NCBI GenBank assembly: GCA_003170275.1
Contig: PNAM01000079.1
Location: 79,147-143,146, forward strand
Source: Myxococcales bacterium
GTDB lineage: Bacteria; Myxococcota_A; Polyangia; Palsa-1104
DNA length: 64,000 nucleotides
Direction: 5' to 3'
Position 1 is the stretch's first letter. Every line of letters starts with the position of its first letter. A program made the translations under genes and the position numbers. The notes beneath the pieces were generated by a model that saw only the letters and a list, made by a program, of their open reading frames with translations, did not search any database and had not been told where the DNA came from. Below are positions 27,899 through 35,958 of this stretch, one piece after another.

Positions 27899-29848
27899 TC
27901 AGCGCCAGGCGGGCGGCAGCCACTGCGTTGCATCGCTCAAGTGACGGCCCTGCTTGGCGACGAAGTACGCACGCGCTCGCGCGATCTCGTCGCCGCGCGC
28001 CTGATCTCCCGAGGCAGCGTAGTTGGCGGATAGCTTTTCGAGCACCCACGCATCGCCCGGCGAGCTGCGACGGGCCGCTTCCAGGCGCTCGATCGCCTGC
28101 GCGCGTTTTCCCGCACGCAGCGCCAGCGCCGCCAGCCCGACCTGCGCCGCTCCCGCCATCGCCTTCTCGGCCACCGCGCGCTCGAACAGCACGCGCGCCT
28201 CGTCGACCTGTCCGCGGCGGAACAGGAAGACGCCTTTCGCTTCGAGCGCGCTCGGGTTCCCGGGATCGAGCGCGAGCGCCCGATCGAGCGCGCGCTGCGC
28301 CTCCGCGGCGTCGTCGTCAAGCGTGCGGCGCGCGTACTCGACCAGCGCCGCGCTCCCGTCGGGCTGGGCGCGCAACATAGCGACGAGCGCCGCGAGCGCG
28401 CGGGGCGAATCGTGCAGCTGGTCGAACTGCATCGTCAGCCACTGGTACAGCTTCGGCACCGCTGGCCGCGACGGCAGCACGCCCGCGATCCGACGCGCCG
28501 CCTCGTCTCGCTGGCCTTCGCCCGCCAGCGCCAGCGCCTCGAGCGCCGGCATCTCGGAGCCGGCGACCGGCTCGCCGACGAACGCCGACCACGACTGAAG
28601 ACGCGCCGTCTTCTCCTCCGGTCCCGGCTTGACGGGCGGTGGCCGTCGCTGAATGAAGTGGTCGGTCACGATCACCAGCGGCAGCATCGAGGTCGGTCCC
28701 GCGCGCATGTGGCAGCGAACGCAGTGGCCGTCCTCCTTCGCCTGCTCCGCCTTCGGCGCCGAGCAGCGCTTGTCGCGGTGGCACGCCTCGCACTTTTGGT
28801 CCCACCATGCCGGCGGCTCGTCGCGGGAGCTCACGTGCGGGTCGTGGCAGCTGGTGCAGGTGAGCTTCTTTGATGAGCCGCGCCAGCAAGCGCTACGCAC
28901 CATGCGGTCGGAATGAGCGACCAGGTAGAAGCGATCCGACTCGGGCGTCTCGGCGAGGAAATTCACTCGAAACGCGTCCAGCGGCTCGCCAGGCCGGTAG
29001 CTGAACTCGTGCCGACCCACGCGCGCCTGCGACCGCTCCTGCAAGTGGCATTGCGTGCACACGTCGAGCTGCCTGAGTGGCGAGAGGCGCGACGGGTTGA
29101 CGATGTCTTCGCCCCTGAGCGTCTCGAGATGGCGCGCGCCCGGCCCGTGGCATCGCTCACAGCCGACCCCCGCCGGCATCGCGCCGACGAACACGTCGTC
29201 GCTGCCGGCCAAGCGTCGCGGATAGTCCGAATGGCACGAGATGCAGAACGTGTCGAGCGAACGGCCGAACCGGAAGTTGCCGCCCGAGGCGCCCGGGTCG
29301 AGGTCCCAGCGCCCGAGCTTGGCGTAGTAGTCGATGGGGAACTGATAGAAGCGCTCGCCCTTGCGCGAGTAGAACGACATGCCGTAACTACCCGCGCTCA
29401 GCGAGTGCGTGACCGGCTCGCTGATGGAGTGCACCGGCTTCCCGTCGTCACCGACGAGAAACTCTTCGATGAGGTAGCGCCCGTTCTTGCGCACCGGCCG
29501 GTAGCGCAGCCCGGAGCCCGCATGCAGCACCGAGGTTCCCGCGGCCGCGTCGAAGATGCCGGCCAGCCAGCGCGGATCCAGCGACTCGATTGGCCGCAAC
29601 CCGGTGGACGCCATCGAGTGCTTCGCGTAGCTCGCAAATATCTTCTTGTGGCACGGCTGGCACGCCGCCGAGCCGACGTAGCCCGGCTCGGCGAGCCCGC
29701 CTTCCGGGGTCGACGGCAGCGGCCGGCTCCAGTCGAGCGGTGTCGAGTCCCAGCGGATCGACGCGAGCGGATCCGGGTGTGCAGTCGGCGCCAGCCGGCG
29801 CTCACAAGCAAACAGAGAGAGAGAGAGAAGCAGCACGGCCCGCAGCAC
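27899..29848 (-). CDS. Heptahaem cytochrome c lipoprotein with TPR C-terminus
   Basis: 649 residues. The signal has the lipobox LSLFAC (Cys 15). Seven CXXCH motifs (CQPCH, CISCH, CERCH, CTQCH, CTSCH, CEACH, CVRCH) lie in residues 60-385. SAGSYGMSFYSRKGERFYQF is a segment seen in cytochrome c554-type proteins. The last 200 residues are TPR repeats (ALDRALALDPGNPSALEAKG, VFLFRRGQVDEARVLFERAV). Similar plan to the octahaem protein 2 kb away, but too different to be a recent copy. Probable electron carrier in the periplasm or at the cell surface. Confidence 0.9.
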   Translation of the reverse strand: MLRAVLLLSLSLFACERRLAPTAHPDPLASIRWDSTPLDWSRPLPSTPEGGLAEPGYVGSAACQPCHKKIFASYAKHSMASTGLRPIESLDPRWLAGIFDAAAGTSVLHAGSGLRYRPVRKNGRYLIEEFLVGDDGKPVHSISEPVTHSLSAGSYGMSFYSRKGERFYQFPIDYYAKLGRWDLDPGASGGNFRFGRSLDTFCISCHSDYPRRLAGSDDVFVGAMPAGVGCERCHGPGARHLETLRGEDIVNPSRLSPLRQLDVCTQCHLQERSQARVGRHEFSYRPGEPLDAFRVNFLAETPESDRFYLVAHSDRMVRSACWRGSSKKLTCTSCHDPHVSSRDEPPAWWDQKCEACHRDKRCSAPKAEQAKEDGHCVRCHMRAGPTSMLPLVIVTDHFIQRRPPPVKPGPEEKTARLQSWSAFVGEPVAGSEMPALEALALAGEGQRDEAARRIAGVLPSRPAVPKLYQWLTMQFDQLHDSPRALAALVAMLRAQPDGSAALVEYARRTLDDDAAEAQRALDRALALDPGNPSALEAKGVFLFRRGQVDEARVLFERAVAEKAMAGAAQVGLAALALRAGKRAQAIERLEAARRSSPGDAWVLEKLSANYAASGDQARGDEIARARAYFVAKQGRHLSDATQWLPPAWR

Positions 29849-30143
29849 GGGTTTCTAACTGTACTCGATCTAGTTGGCGGGAGCCGAATGATCGGCTGCA
29901 CCGCCGGCTCGATCCGCTTTTTGAACAGCTCGTTCAAGACTTGAACACAAAAATTGAACAAGCGACCCGCCATTCGCCGGCAAGTCCTTGAAACTCCGCC
30001 ACCTCGGGATCGGATCGGAAATTGCTGTGACGGCTGCTACAAGAACTTCAGTGGATCGCGACCAGAAACAGCAACAGGAGCCCGTGAAAAAAGTGGTTTA
30101 CTTTTTTTGCGAGAAAAACTAGTGTCTCAGGAGACTGAATTTT
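29849..30143. other. Intergenic region upstream of the riboswitch
   Basis: About 295 bases, clearly less GC-rich than the flanks. It holds the TTGAAC repeats noted separately and an AT-rich block near 30085-30120, the likely promoter area for the riboswitch-controlled gene. A GTCT-CAGG-AGAC mini-hairpin lies at 30124-30135. A 93-codon frame here (29954-30235) has unlikely composition and crosses the riboswitch, so no gene is called. Confidence 0.5.
29921..29959. promoter_or_regulatory. Cluster of TTGAAC half-sites with a palindrome
   Basis: TTGAAC occurs at 29921, 29941 and 29954, and its complement GTTCAA at 29932. The middle pair forms a perfect palindrome, GTTCAA-gac-TTGAAC (29932-29946). 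Four copies in 39 bases of high-GC DNA look like an operator for a dimeric regulator acting on the riboswitch gene or the divergent cytochrome gene. No regulator is identified. Confidence 0.35.
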
Positions 30144-30225
30144 CTCCTCGAAATGGCAAACGCCGGGCGACCGGCGGACGCAAAGCCTGGGGGACTCTAA
30201 GAGTCGGCCCGGCTACCGAAAGGAG
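30144..30225 (+). ncRNA. Cyclic di-GMP-I (GEMM-I) riboswitch
   Basis: The conserved parts appear in order: GGCAAAC (30155-30161), a GC stem closed by the GNRA loop GCGA, GGACGCAAAGCC (30176-30187), a second hairpin (GACT/AGTC) and CCCGGCTACCGA. The flanking CTCCT (30144-30148) can pair with AGGAG (30221-30225) as helix P1. AGGAG is also the ribosome binding site of the gene starting at 30232, so ligand-bound P1 would block translation. The ligand-selecting base aligned with G20 of the Vc2 riboswitch is G, which favours c-di-GMP over cGAMP. Confidence 0.8.
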
Positions 30226-30231
30226 CCCACG

Positions 30232-31326
30232 ATGACGAAGCGATGGTATTCTCTGTTGGCGGGTGGATTGTTGGTGGCAGGCTGCAGCGGGGTTGCGCAG
30301 CGGCCCGGCGCGATCGACCTCCAGGAGGGAATCAACCTCCTCGACGTCAAGGACGCGGCCTGGGGCGCAAACGCGGCCTATAAAGAATCCGGGCGGCTCG
30401 TGTTCATCGAGACGCGCGTCGGTTCGCTCAAGCCGGAGATTTATCGAAACGACGCGCCGAACGAGCCGGCCTACGAGATGGACCTGCGGTTCGTCGATCA
30501 GGACAACCACACCTTCTATGTGATGCGCGGCGGCGATACCTTCGCCGATCCGACCTGGGCGCAGGACATCGCGGCCTCGCGGCACGCGAAGATCGACTTC
30601 GCGGCGCGCGCGGTCGACTTCAAGCTGGCCCAGAAGGCGGCGACGGCGCTCGGGCAGGTGTTGCCGGCCTCGTTCAAGGACCACACCTTCCACGTGACCC
30701 AGTTCGCGAAGCAGCTCGTGCCGTCGGAAGACCCGGCGATGATCGCCAAGACGGCGCAGATCTCGCTGACGCCGCCGCCCGCCGTCGGTCCGAACGGCGA
30801 GCAGGGTTATGGCAGCTACAACAACGGCGGCTATGAATGGCTCGAGACCGACAAGTACTCGGGCTCGACCGGCTGCGCTTTCTGGATCTGCGCTGCGAAG
30901 CACTCGGCGACGATTCAGTGGTCGTGGTCCTGGAACGGCAGCGCCGCGGTCGGCCCGACCTTCGCCATCAACGCCAACAACCACGGCCGCGCCTACAACG
31001 GCAGCGGTATGGGCTACGACTGCTACTCGAACGGCGGCTGGTACTGGGCGCGGACCATCACGGGTTCGACCGCCGGCAGCGCCACGGGATCGTGGGACGG
31101 TCAGGGCGCTTGCCAGACCGGGTACAGCTGGAGCTCGAACAACAACGCCCACCTCTGCAACGACGACGCGGCGTATGAGCTCTGGGAGGCGAAGTACGGC
31201 GACCAGAACAACATCAGCTTCTCGGTCCAGGAGTACGGAACTCACGGTGGCGCGGGCACGTCGAACCCGTCGACGTTCTCCTGCAACTATCCGAACGGCG
31301 ACTGGAACACCCCGAACTGCCCGTAA
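30232..31326 (+). CDS. Secreted lipoprotein under riboswitch control
   Basis: 364 residues. Lipoprotein signal MTKRWYSLLAGGLLVAGC. Residues 20-190 form a mixed domain (LRFVDQDNHTFYVMRGGDTF). From about 195 on, the protein is rich in Gly, Asn, Ser, Tyr and Trp (YGSYNNGGYEWL, SATIQWSWSWNG, NPSTFSCNYPNGDWNTP) with paired cysteines, like an extracellular carbohydrate-binding or structural domain. No family is recognised. Translation is probably switched by c-di-GMP, which points to a role in adhesion, matrix or surface change. Confidence 0.8.
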   Translation: MTKRWYSLLAGGLLVAGCSGVAQRPGAIDLQEGINLLDVKDAAWGANAAYKESGRLVFIETRVGSLKPEIYRNDAPNEPAYEMDLRFVDQDNHTFYVMRGGDTFADPTWAQDIAASRHAKIDFAARAVDFKLAQKAATALGQVLPASFKDHTFHVTQFAKQLVPSEDPAMIAKTAQISLTPPPAVGPNGEQGYGSYNNGGYEWLETDKYSGSTGCAFWICAAKHSATIQWSWSWNGSAAVGPTFAINANNHGRAYNGSGMGYDCYSNGGWYWARTITGSTAGSATGSWDGQGACQTGYSWSSNNNAHLCNDDAAYELWEAKYGDQNNISFSVQEYGTHGGAGTSNPSTFSCNYPNGDWNTPNCP

Positions 31327-31335
31327 CCTGACCTC

Positions 31336-31368
31336 AGAGGAGCGGCTGCTGCTGACGGCCGCTCCTCT
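31336..31368 (+). terminator. Probable terminator hairpin
   Basis: An 11-bp perfect stem, AGAGGAGCGGC (31336-31346) with GCCGCTCCTCT (31358-31368), just after the lipoprotein gene. The following CTTCTTCCCC is pyrimidine-rich but is not a clean T run. Confidence 0.6.
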
Positions 31369-31402
31369 CTTCTTCCCCTCCGACTCGCGTATACTCCCCC
31401 GC

Positions 31403-31885
31403 ATGAATCGCAACCTCGCAGTCACCATCGCTGCCGTCGTGCTCGCTGGTGGCGGCGCTCTCGCTTTTTTCACGCTGCGCCCTCCTCCCCACCAGCACGC
31501 ACCGGCGGCGCCGAGCGCCCACGGCAGCGGCATGGACCGCGCGATGGCGGCGGCCAACGCGCTCTATGACGCGCAAGAGGGCAAGACGCCCTGCGAGACC
31601 GCCTACAACGCGCTCAAGACTTCCGACGACGTCGCCAAGACCCAGAACGCCAAGTCGGTCGTCCTCCGGCTGGCTCCGCGCGACGAATTCCTCGCCCGGT
31701 GCGGCGCGCTTTCCCCGGTGACGCAACAATGCCTGGTGCCGAAATACCTGCGCAGCCACCGCGAGGAGTGCGTGCCCGCGCGCCCGTCGCCGGACGTGCT
31801 GAAGGCGATGGTCGAGCTGCGGCAGGCCTCTCAAGATGACGAAGGCGAGCCGCCGCCGATCGCTCCACCCGCTCCACCGAGGTGA
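31403..31885 (+). CDS. Hypothetical membrane-anchored protein
   Basis: 160 residues. An N-terminal membrane helix (about 5-24) serves as signal anchor, followed by a Pro/His/Ala linker and a small helical domain with four cysteines (TPCETAYNAL, LARCGALSP, QQCLVPKYL, REECVPARP). The same Cys-containing helical pattern appears in the tail of the PilZ-like protein at 34932-35921 (SPCDLAFARL, NRCSALSADDQRCL), so the two share a small domain. Function unknown. Confidence 0.65.
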   Translation: MNRNLAVTIAAVVLAGGGALAFFTLRPPPHQHAPAAPSAHGSGMDRAMAAANALYDAQEGKTPCETAYNALKTSDDVAKTQNAKSVVLRLAPRDEFLARCGALSPVTQQCLVPKYLRSHREECVPARPSPDVLKAMVELRQASQDDEGEPPPIAPPAPPR

Positions 31886-31886
31886 G

Positions 31887-32447
31887 CTATTGCGGCGGTA
31901 CTTCCGCCGCCGGATTCTCCGCTTTGGAGGCCTCGTGCTTCTCGAAACGCTCGGGGAGTCGGCCCCGGCTCAGTCGCACGAACTGCTTCGCGCGCTCGGC
32001 TCCCAGCGTGTGGCCCAGCTCCGCGATAACCTCCGCCTCGCCCTTGGCGGTCGCGTCTCCATAGTCCTTGATGCTGATCCTGCCGGCCTTGAGATCGTTC
32101 AGGATCCGCTGCCCCTGGTCGCGGGCCGCGCTGATAACCGGCTTGATCTCGGCTTCCTCGGCTTCCGTGATCCGGAGCTCCTCGAGGCTGGTGGGCGCGT
32201 TTGCCAAAGCGGCCGGGTCCGCGACCGCCGGGGTCGCTTTCGGCGGCGACAGGGGAGCGACAGACGGAACCGCTGGCGCAACCGGCTGCGCAACGGGCGG
32301 CACTTCGGTCACGGTCGGCGCGGGGGCTTCGAGCGTCGGCGAAACGATGGTCGGCTTTTGCGTCGAAGGCAGCAGCAAGAGCGCGTAGCCCATCGCGCCC
32401 ACGGTCGCTGCGCCGAGCACGATCATCATCATCCGCGTCGTGGTCAT
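31887..32447 (-). CDS. Hypothetical membrane-anchored protein with Pro-rich linker
   Basis: 186 residues. N-terminal anchor helix (MMMIVLGAATVGAMGYALLLL), a Pro/Val/Ala linker (about 30-75), then a charged helical domain (ITEAEEAEIKPVISAARDQG, RILNDLKAGRISIKDYGDA). Its ATG overlaps the stop of the HTTM gene (ATGA). Last gene of a three-gene operon. No family is recognised. Confidence 0.65.
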   Translation of the reverse strand: MTTTRMMMIVLGAATVGAMGYALLLLPSTQKPTIVSPTLEAPAPTVTEVPPVAQPVAPAVPSVAPLSPPKATPAVADPAALANAPTSLEELRITEAEEAEIKPVISAARDQGQRILNDLKAGRISIKDYGDATAKGEAEVIAELGHTLGAERAKQFVRLSRGRLPERFEKHEASKAENPAAEVPPQ

Positions 32448-33325
32448 TGCTCGCTCCGAACAGTGTAGCGCGTGATCGTGGCCACCTGCCGGTCGTCGAG
32501 CGCAAGCAACGCGCCGAAGGCGAACATGCAGTAGAAGAGGGGCGGCACCTCGAGCATGGCGATGATGCCAAGGAAGAACAGTTGGTACGCGACCAGCGCG
32601 TAGAGGCGCGTCTTGCGCACGAGGAGCAGCGGCGGCGTGCCCAGCTCGACGAACAGCGTGAGCCAACTGAACGCCCGGCCGACGCCCTCTGAGTGCAGCC
32701 AGCCGGCTCGCGCCACCCAGTCGCGCACCAGGAAGCCCTTCGGATAGGACAGCACCACGCGCATCTCGTTGGTAGCGGGCCAGCCGGCGACCAGCTTCTC
32801 GATGCCGGAGAAGAATACCGCGAGCAGAACCTGGAACAGCACCAGCGACGAGAACAGCTTCGATTCGGCGGGCGCATTCTTGCGGCCAATCAGCGCGTCG
32901 AGCGAGAGCGCCGCGGAGCCGCCGCCGCACACCATCCACACGAGCAGGATCGCCCAGGCGTTGACGATGGCGAGCGTCTGCACCGGGAGGCCGTTGAAGC
33001 TGGCGAACGTGTAGCAGCCGAGACCGGCGACAATCACGGAGGCGCGCGTGGCGAGGCCGAGCGCCGCCGTGGCGCAAGCGAGCGTGGTGGCGACGGCAGC
33101 GGCGCGCACCAGGCCGTGCGGCAAGCGGGAGAGCGCGACGTACAGCCAGTGGCTCCACTCCTCGGTGCGCACCACGCCAGGCGAATAGGACTCGTCGAAC
33201 TGCAGCAACGAAGGGGCGAAGTGCAGGCCGAGCCCGACGAAGAACGCGATGCGGAACAGCGCCGGCATGAGCGGCTCGCGCGTGCCCTCGAAGGGGCCGA
33301 ACAGCCTATTGAGCCAGGATTGCAT
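32444..33325 (-). CDS. HTTM/DoxX-like integral membrane protein
   Basis: 293 residues with about seven membrane helices. The pattern (LFRIAFFVGLGLHFAP, SFNGLPVQTLAIVNAWAILL, FSGIEKLVAGWP) matches the HTTM domain related to the membrane part of vitamin K-dependent gamma-carboxylase. The soluble carboxylase part is absent. Function in bacteria is unknown. It overlaps its upstream neighbour by 20 bases and its downstream neighbour by 4. Confidence 0.75.
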   Translation of the reverse strand: MQSWLNRLFGPFEGTREPLMPALFRIAFFVGLGLHFAPSLLQFDESYSPGVVRTEEWSHWLYVALSRLPHGLVRAAAVATTLACATAALGLATRASVIVAGLGCYTFASFNGLPVQTLAIVNAWAILLVWMVCGGGSAALSLDALIGRKNAPAESKLFSSLVLFQVLLAVFFSGIEKLVAGWPATNEMRVVLSYPKGFLVRDWVARAGWLHSEGVGRAFSWLTLFVELGTPPLLLVRKTRLYALVAYQLFFLGIIAMLEVPPLFYCMFAFGALLALDDRQVATITRYTVRSEQ

Positions 33326-33740
33326 GCGGGTCGCAGGGGAACGAGCGGGTGCGCTGCGGACCGCGAGAATCGACGGCGAGATCGTATTCGTCGACGAACA
33401 CGGTCAGCTTTTCCGTCGAGCGTCGGCTGGCGCGGTAGCACAGCTCGGCGAGATAGGCCGGCCTGATCATGATATTGACGGCGACGCGCGCGCGCTTGTA
33501 CAGCGGCGCGGGCGTGCGCACGAGATCGGCGAGGTCGCGGCGCACGCCGTCGGCGCCGGCATAGGAGTAGACCTGCACCTGGCGCGGGTTCTGGTTGAAC
33601 ATGACGTAGCCGTACTTGAGGTGCGGCAGCAGCAGATCGATGCGCTCGCCGAGCAGCTTCTCCGCGAGGGTGTGGTCGAGCGCGCCGGCGACGCCCAGCA
33701 GCACGAAGGCGGCGATGAACGCCCGACGGGCGAGGCGCAT
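33306..33740 (-). CDS. Small membrane-anchored partner of the HTTM protein
   Basis: 144 residues. One N-terminal membrane helix (AFIAAFVLLGVAGALD), then a domain with LKYGYVMFNQNPRQVQVYSY, probably exported. This kind of protein is often found beside HTTM genes; the strong overlap of coding regions supports a joint role. Its function is not known. Confidence 0.65.
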   Translation of the reverse strand: MRLARRAFIAAFVLLGVAGALDHTLAEKLLGERIDLLLPHLKYGYVMFNQNPRQVQVYSYAGADGVRRDLADLVRTPAPLYKRARVAVNIMIRPAYLAELCYRASRRSTEKLTVFVDEYDLAVDSRGPQRTRSFPCDPHAILAQ

Positions 33741-33763
33741 GCGAAGAGTGTAGCATCATAAGG

Positions 33764-34939
33764 ATGCGCGCCTCGGGTGCGATGGGGATGGTGATCGCGC
33801 TCGTCTGCCAGGCCTGCGGGCCGCCTGAGCGATCGGCCGCGCGCCTGGCGATCACCAACGGCGCCGCCGATCCGGGCGACCCCGCCGTGGTGGCGCTGCT
33901 CGACGCGAGCGGGCGGGTGTTCTGCAGCGGCACGCTGATCGCGCCGCACACCGTGCTGACCGCGGCGCATTGCATGTTCGACGCGAGCAACTTCGATCAA
34001 TTTCAGGTTTCGTTCGGCGCAACCGCGTCAGCGGCGGGCGCGATCGCGCTCACCGACGCGCGGCCGCATCCGATGTTCGACGCCGCCGCGAGCTTCGCCA
34101 ACGACCTCGACTTGCTCACGTTGCGGGAGGCCGGGCCGGTGGCGCCGATCGCGATCGATGCGCGTGCCGTCGATGCAAGCCTGGTCGGCCAGATCTTCAG
34201 CGCCGTCGGGTTCGGCTCTACCGGCCCGCAGGCCGGCGACTCCGGTCCCAAGCGAACCGGTTCCGCCAAGGTGACCGCCGTCGGCGCCGGCGACTTCACC
34301 GTCGCGCCCTCGCCGTCGCAGCCGTGCGCCGGCGATTCGGGCGGCGCCGCGCTGTTCACCGACGCCGGCGCGACCGTGCTCACCGGCGTGACCAGCCACG
34401 GCGACACCGGCTGCGCCGACCACGCGGTGTTCAGCCGCATCGACGTCGCGCAGGCGAATTTCCTCCAACCCTACCTCGCCTCGATCGCCGACGCGAGCGC
34501 GGCGACCGGCGACCGCTGCTACTTCGACGAGCAGTGCCGCTCCGGCCCGTGCCTGCAGGCGCTCGACGAGCCCAAGCGCTTCTCCTGCTCGCAGCCATGC
34601 AAGCACGACAGCGACTGCCCGGCGGCGATGATCTGCGCGCCCGACGGCTGCCGCTGGCCCGCGCCGTCGCCCGGCGCTCTTGGGTCGAAGTGCACGCAGC
34701 CGACCGACTGCGCGAGCGGCGTCTGCTACGCCGCCGTGTGCACGCGCTCCTGCGTCCCGACGGGGATGGACTGCCCGGCGGGCTTCGCCTGCACCGACGC
34801 GAAGGACATCACGTTCTATTGTCTGGCTGCGCCGCGCTCCGGCTGCGCGATCGGCGGCCACGATGGGTCGGGCTTCGCCGTCGCGCTGGCGCTGCTCGCC
34901 TGGCTCTTGCGAAAAAGAGTAAAATGGCGAAATGGGTGA
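33764..34939 (+). CDS. Secreted trypsin-like serine protease with MYXO-CTERM-like tail
   Basis: 391 residues. Lipoprotein-like signal (IALVCQACG). Catalytic triad visible: His69 (LTAAHC), Asp114 (FANDLDLLTL) and Ser192 (GDSGGAAL), so it should be active. After residue 235 there is a Cys-rich region with Cys-x5-Cys units (CYFDEQCRSGPC, CKHDSDCPAAMIC) and finally SGCAIGG, a membrane helix and RKRVK, a MYXO-CTERM-like signal. It is expected at the cell surface or released. Confidence 0.9.
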   Translation: MRASGAMGMVIALVCQACGPPERSAARLAITNGAADPGDPAVVALLDASGRVFCSGTLIAPHTVLTAAHCMFDASNFDQFQVSFGATASAAGAIALTDARPHPMFDAAASFANDLDLLTLREAGPVAPIAIDARAVDASLVGQIFSAVGFGSTGPQAGDSGPKRTGSAKVTAVGAGDFTVAPSPSQPCAGDSGGAALFTDAGATVLTGVTSHGDTGCADHAVFSRIDVAQANFLQPYLASIADASAATGDRCYFDEQCRSGPCLQALDEPKRFSCSQPCKHDSDCPAAMICAPDGCRWPAPSPGALGSKCTQPTDCASGVCYAAVCTRSCVPTGMDCPAGFACTDAKDITFYCLAAPRSGCAIGGHDGSGFAVALALLAWLLRKRVKWRNG

Positions 34940-35921
34940 ATCGCCGACGCATGCGCGGCCGCGGCTGCTGATCGCGCTCACCGCATTCTTCTTGCTGCTG
35001 GCCCCGGCGAACTATTTCGTGCGCGCGCACCTGGCGCTGGCGCCGCTCGGCGATTTCGCGCGCGTGGTCGACACGCGCGATCTGCTGGGCGCGATCGCGC
35101 TGTTCTTTCCGCTGGCCGTCGGGCTCGGCCTGCTGCTGGCGCGCGCGTGGGGATTCTGGCTGTTCATCGTCTACGCGCCGACGCTGATCGCGTTCAACGT
35201 GCGCTCGTACGTCGAGAGACCGTTCCTGTTCAACGCCGGCGTGCTGGTGGAAAGCGCGCTGGCGGTCGCGCTGGTCGGCTATTTCCTCCAACGCGACATC
35301 TACAAGCCGCTCTTGTCGGCGACTGCGCGTGGCTTTCGCCGCAAGCCGCGCTGGAACATCGCAGCCGACATCTCCGTCGACGGCGCGGCGCTCACCACCC
35401 GCGACTTCGGCGAGAACGGCTGCTACGTGCACTGGCCCACGCCGCGTCCCGTCGGAGAATCGCTGAAGATCGAACTCGAGCTGGGCGGGCGCCGCTTCGC
35501 ATTCGCCGGCGAGATCGCGCGCGTCGACGGTGGCGGGGCCGGGATTCAGTTCCGCGGGCTCAGCGACGCGGAGGCGCGCGCGCTGAAAGGGGCCATTCGC
35601 GCCGCCGCCCCGCGCCGGGAGACGCCGCTCGTACGCAACCTCGCCGCCGTCGCCGCCGTCCTCGTCGTCGGTGCCGGCGCGGGCGTGCTGCTCCAGCGCG
35701 GACATCCCAGGCGGCCTGTCTTGGTAGTGCCGCCGCCATCGGGTCCGAGCCCCTGCGACCTCGCGTTCGCGCGCCTGCCCTGGAAGAGCGCGCCGCCCAA
35801 CCTTCAGACCTTCATGAACCGCTGCAGCGCGCTCTCGGCCGATGACCAGCGCTGCCTTCAGCCGGAAGCGGCGACGCAGCCGGCCTGCAACGCCGTCCGC
35901 GACCGGCTCATGCGTCCGTGA
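34932..35921 (+). CDS. Membrane protein with PilZ-like domain
   Basis: 329 residues. Four membrane helices in the first 120 residues, then a PilZ-like domain: basic FRRKPR near residue 135, DFGENGCYVHW (the D/N-x-S-x-x-G position reads D-F-G-E-N-G) and GIQFRGL. A further helix (LAAVAAVLVVGAGAGVLL) precedes a short Cys-containing tail like the protein at 31403-31885. The Arg motif is imperfect, so c-di-GMP binding needs proof. It overlaps the protease gene by 8 bases. Confidence 0.7.
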   Translation: MGESPTHARPRLLIALTAFFLLLAPANYFVRAHLALAPLGDFARVVDTRDLLGAIALFFPLAVGLGLLLARAWGFWLFIVYAPTLIAFNVRSYVERPFLFNAGVLVESALAVALVGYFLQRDIYKPLLSATARGFRRKPRWNIAADISVDGAALTTRDFGENGCYVHWPTPRPVGESLKIELELGGRRFAFAGEIARVDGGGAGIQFRGLSDAEARALKGAIRAAAPRRETPLVRNLAAVAAVLVVGAGAGVLLQRGHPRRPVLVVPPPSGPSPCDLAFARLPWKSAPPNLQTFMNRCSALSADDQRCLQPEAATQPACNAVRDRLMRP

Positions 35922-35958
35922 TCGCCCGCGCGGTGGTAGGATTGCAACGGGATGCGCT

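Noticed and set aside
30144-30225. Reading the aptamer as a cGAMP (GEMM-Ib) riboswitch
   Set aside because: The selecting base aligns as G rather than A, and the downstream gene is not a cytochrome; binding data would be needed to reverse this.
29954-30235. A 93-codon frame across the riboswitch
   Set aside because: Composition is unlike a real protein and it would be translated through the aptamer and into the next ribosome binding site.
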